A stretch of 64,000 nucleotides of DNA from CAVWDI01 sp963753725. GTDB taxonomy: Bacteria > Chloroflexota > Anaerolineae > Anaerolineales > UBA4823. The notes under the pieces were generated by a model. It had not been told where the DNA came from and did not search any database. It saw only the letters and a list, made by a program, of their open reading frames with translations. A program made the position numbers and the translations under genes. Positions 61,507 through 64,000 of this stretch are shown here, piece by piece. Numbering within the stretch: the first letter of the stretch is position 1; each line of letters starts with the position of its first letter. Location of the stretch: contig CAVWDI010000036.1 of assembly GCA_963753725.1 (NCBI GenBank), positions 62,001 to 126,000 of the forward strand. The letters run 5' to 3'.

Positions 61507-62834
61507 AGAAAAAAGCTGTGATTCTCTGCGTAGATGATGAAAAGATGGTCCTGGTCAGTCTAAGGCAACAGCTCAAGCGTAAATTTGAGCGTAAATACAT
61601 CCTTGAAACAGCTGAGAGCGGTGAGGAAGCTCTGGAAATTATCGAGGAGTTACTTCAAAATAATATTGATATCCCCGTTGTCCTCTCTGACCACATTATG
61701 CCCGGTATGAAGGGAGATGAGTTGCTAAAGCGGATTCACGAGCTTTCTCCTAGAACTTTAAATATCCTTTTGACCGGCCAAGCCAACGCCGATGCCGTTG
61801 GTTATGTGGTCAACTATGCCAACCTCTATCGCTACATTGCCAAACCGTGGGATCAAACTGACCTGAACTTAACCATAGCCGAGGCAACCCGCAGCTACTT
61901 TCAAGATAAAAAGCTAGAAGAACAGAATGTAATCTTGGAAGAAACGAACCAGGAGTTGCTGGAGCTTAACACATCTTATGAACGTTTTGTGCCCCGTGAA
62001 TTCTTAAGCGTTTTGCAAAAGAAAAGCATCATCGATGTTCAACTGGGCGACCATATCGAAAAGAAAATGACTGTCTTATTTTCGGATATCCGTGACTTCA
62101 CGTTACTGTCAGAAAGTATGAATCCCCAGGAAAACTTTAATTTCATCAACGCTTATCTGGTGCGAATGGAGCCAATTATTCGGAATCACAACGGCTTTAT
62201 AGATAAATATATAGGAGATGCAGTTATGGCCTTGTTTCCTACCTCGGCCAATGATGCGATACAATGTTCCATTGATATGCTCAAACAATTGAACGCTTAT
62301 AACAAGCATCGACAAAGCAAGGGGGATCAGCCAATTAACATTGGTATTGGTCTGCATACCGGCTTGTTGATGTTGGGCACGGTGGGGGGCCAAAGCCGAA
62401 TGGACGGCACAGTCATCAGTGATGCCGTAAATTTAACAGCTCGCATAGAAAAAATGTCCAAACTCTATGGCGCGCCGCTAATAATTAGTGAACAAATCCT
62501 GTATGAGCTTGACCAATCCAACCAACATCTTTTGCGTTTTCTGGGTAAGGTACAGGTCAAGGGTAAGAAAAAGCCGGTCTCGTTATTTGAAATTTTTGAT
62601 GGCTATCCAGCTAAAATCATCGAATTGAAACTAAAGACCCAGACCGATTTTGAAGAGGGGCTGTTTCATTATTACGAACAAGAGTTTACCGAGGCCCTTG
62701 GTCACTTCAACCGGATTTTAGATGTTGATGCTGCGGATAAAGCTGCTAAACTTTATCTGAAACGCACGAAACATTATTTAGAATATGGGGTTCCTACTTA
62801 TTGGGATGGGATTGAAGTACTTACAGAGAAGTAA
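61503..62834 (+). CDS. Response regulator fused to a class III adenylate/guanylate cyclase
   Basis: 443 residues. Receiver at 1-125 with D63 in 'LSDHIMPGMKGDELL', T in 'ILLTGQAN' and K in 'IAKPWD'. A coiled coil at about 138-160 leads into the cyclase domain (about 180-370). Both metal-binding Asp are present (D195 in 'VLFSDIRDFT' and D239 in 'FIDKYIGDAVMALF'), and 'VISDAVNLTARIEKM' holds the transition-state Asn/Arg. A 60-residue TPR-like tail follows ('FEEGLFHYYEQEFTEALGHF'). It would make cAMP or cGMP in response to phosphorylation. The upstream receiver is a close relative, suggesting duplication. Confidence 0.93.
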   Translation: MKKKAVILCVDDEKMVLVSLRQQLKRKFERKYILETAESGEEALEIIEELLQNNIDIPVVLSDHIMPGMKGDELLKRIHELSPRTLNILLTGQANADAVGYVVNYANLYRYIAKPWDQTDLNLTIAEATRSYFQDKKLEEQNVILEETNQELLELNTSYERFVPREFLSVLQKKSIIDVQLGDHIEKKMTVLFSDIRDFTLLSESMNPQENFNFINAYLVRMEPIIRNHNGFIDKYIGDAVMALFPTSANDAIQCSIDMLKQLNAYNKHRQSKGDQPINIGIGLHTGLLMLGTVGGQSRMDGTVISDAVNLTARIEKMSKLYGAPLIISEQILYELDQSNQHLLRFLGKVQVKGKKKPVSLFEIFDGYPAKIIELKLKTQTDFEEGLFHYYEQEFTEALGHFNRILDVDAADKAAKLYLKRTKHYLEYGVPTYWDGIEVLTEK

Positions 62835-62855
62835 TCATTCACTCTCACGCCCAAT

Positions 62856-63083
62856 GTGATTTCAATCAATATAGAAGAAGTTGGGTCCTTTTTGAAAGAA
62901 GTTGCACCAGAGAGGTTGGAATTATACGCGCAGGCGGATCGAATTCTGGTTGAGCAGCAGGCGGTGGTCATGCCCCTAACCTACATGTGGTCACACGCAT
63001 TGGTGAAGCCATGGGTTCGTAAGTACCCCGCATCGGCGATCAATGAGTGGCTCTGGAAGGATTTTGTTATCGAACCTCATTGA
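62856..63083 (+). pseudogene. Oligopeptide ABC transporter substrate-binding protein, C-terminal relic
   Basis: 75 codons. 'ERLELYAQADRILVEQQAVV' and 'MPLTYMWSHALVKPWVRKYP' followed by 'NEWLWKDFVIEPH' are the very end of an SBP_bac_5 (OppA/DppA-type) protein. No signal peptide or main domain precedes it, so more than 85 percent of the gene is missing. The GTG that opens the frame is incidental. The rest of 62835-63198 holds nothing else. Confidence 0.75.
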
Positions 63084-63198
63084 TCGGCCTTATAAATAGA
63101 GTCATAACGACTTTAGTGAAAAAAAATGATAAGATTAGATTTGGTTTGCCCAATAGATTTTCCACAAACAGCAAAATCATGAGTTTTTCGAGCTAAAA

Positions 63199-64000
63199 AT
63201 GAATGTTCGAACCCTTTTTAAAATGTTTGCGAATAACCTGCGGAAAAATTCATCTTCAATTAGGTTAGATCATGGTTCGCGTGTAGCCGTCATAGGTGGC
63301 GGTCCGGCGGGTTCTTTCTTCAGCTACTTTCTCCTGGATATGGCTGAGCGGATTGATCTTAAAATCCATGTAGATATTTACGAGCCAAGGGACTATACGG
63401 TGGCTGGTCCAGCTGGCTGCAACATGTGTGGTGGTGTCATGTATGAATCTCTTATCCAAAGTCTGGCTATCGAGGGAATCAACCTGCCCACAACTGTTGT
63501 GCAACGAGGGATAGAATATAACATGCTGCACATGGATATTGGCAGTGTCCAAATTCAAACTCCCCGTCAGGAGAAAAGGATTGCAACTACATTTCGCGGC
63601 GCCGGGCCGCGAGGTTCTTCAGAGTCAAAAAATGGAAGCCTCGATAAATATCTTTTGCATGCAGCAGTTTCGAAAGGCGCACGTCATATCCGTGGCCGGG
63701 TGAATGAAGTAGGTTGGTTTTCACTTGCTGACGCAACCGATCCATGCGATAAACTGATACAGATCAAGACAAAAGGTGATGTATATCAGACATATGAGCT
63801 TCTGGCTGTAACAGCTGGTGTAAATACAGCCATCCTTAAGCTTTTCCTCGATTTGGATACCGGTTATCAGCCTCCTCGAACATCAAAATTGCTTGTCCGA
63901 GAGTACTATCTTGGAGAAGAAGTGGTTTCAAAATACCTCGGGCCTGTATTCCATGCCTTTTTGCTGGATATTCCTGGGCTTGATTATGGCGCAATTATTC
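63199..64000 (+). CDS. FAD-dependent oxidoreductase (geranylgeranyl-reductase-like), N-terminal part
   Basis: 267 codons to the window edge, continuing beyond. A basic N-terminal helix ('MFANNLRKNSSSIRL') precedes the dinucleotide-binding motif 'VAVIGGGPAGSFFSYFLLD' (Gly33-Gly38). 'DYTVAGPAGCNMCGGVM' contains a CxxCGG motif seen in geranylgeranyl-reductase-family flavoproteins with a possible redox cysteine pair. Later 'GSLDKYLLHAAVSKGARHIR' is the usual second FAD-contact region. Substrate unknown; lipid or quinone reduction is possible. ATG 63199 has only a weak RBS. The frame stays open to the last base. Confidence 0.82.
   Translation, partial: MNVRTLFKMFANNLRKNSSSIRLDHGSRVAVIGGGPAGSFFSYFLLDMAERIDLKIHVDIYEPRDYTVAGPAGCNMCGGVMYESLIQSLAIEGINLPTTVVQRGIEYNMLHMDIGSVQIQTPRQEKRIATTFRGAGPRGSSESKNGSLDKYLLHAAVSKGARHIRGRVNEVGWFSLADATDPCDKLIQIKTKGDVYQTYELLAVTAGVNTAILKLFLDLDTGYQPPRTSKLLVREYYLGEEVVSKYLGPVFHAFLLDIPGLDYGAII

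Overview
The window reads as a chromosomal segment of an environmental bacterium, most likely Chloroflexota (Anaerolineae-like). This placement is inferred from the mix of genes: a BMP-type nucleoside ABC transporter, TIGR00341/DUF389 and phosphodiester-glycosidase envelope proteins with Pro/Thr-rich linkers, MurJ, a family-B DNA polymerase relic and a cyclic glucan synthase. No rRNA or other phylogenetic marker confirms it. Three intact tRNA genes lack an encoded CCA.

Region 1 (1-24.8 kb) looks like ordinary chromosome. In order it holds the end of an oligopeptide ABC transporter (OppD/OppF type), tRNA-Gln, a glmU-corC-cdd operon, a convergent DUF389/HAD pair, a BMP lipoprotein, and a purine-nucleoside-type uptake operon (lipoprotein, two permeases, double ATPase). 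A heavy-metal P1B ATPase, a secreted subtilase, murJ, two tRNA-Ser genes, a secreted phosphodiester glycosidase, a histidine-ammonia-lyase-family enzyme, an EamA transporter and a type-II J-protein follow. Three of these genes (permease, P1B ATPase, hutH) are split by a single-base shift at or near a short homopolymer although everything else in them is conserved. Assembly or sequencing error is at least as likely as real inactivation.

Region 2 (24.8-58.2 kb) is accessory and heavily rearranged. It starts and ends with the same 20-bp piece of a tRNA-Leu(UAG) anticodon arm. Inside are a 9.2-kb cyclic beta-1,2-glucan synthase locus broken into six open frames, a decayed XRE-regulator/membrane-protein pair, a serine-recombinase fragment, truncated genes (quinone reductase, SUMF1-type lipoprotein, family-B DNA polymerase, DUF2075 helicase, fatty-acid desaturase, SpoIIE phosphatase), and intact small accessory genes (DUF4386, ICMT-like, methyltransferase, lipoproteins). 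There are three full-length insertion sequences (one IS256 family, two IS3 family), several transposase fragments, and at least four partial or miniature derivatives of one of the IS3 elements. GC content jumps inside this region, strongly so in the polymerase relic.

Region 3 (58.2-64 kb) holds a compact signalling operon behind a good sigma70-like promoter: two tandem SpoIIAA/STAS-like proteins, a soluble histidine kinase, a stand-alone receiver, and a receiver fused to a class III nucleotide cyclase. It is followed by the tail of an oligopeptide-binding protein and the start of a FAD-dependent oxidoreductase that runs off the window. The signalling operon is the most coherent functional unit of unclear purpose here. 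The most unusual sequence-level features are the GlmU with a ruined uridylyltransferase site, the MIO lyase with Ala-Cys-Gly, the CSC-type P1B ATPase, and the tRNA-fragment-bounded island.
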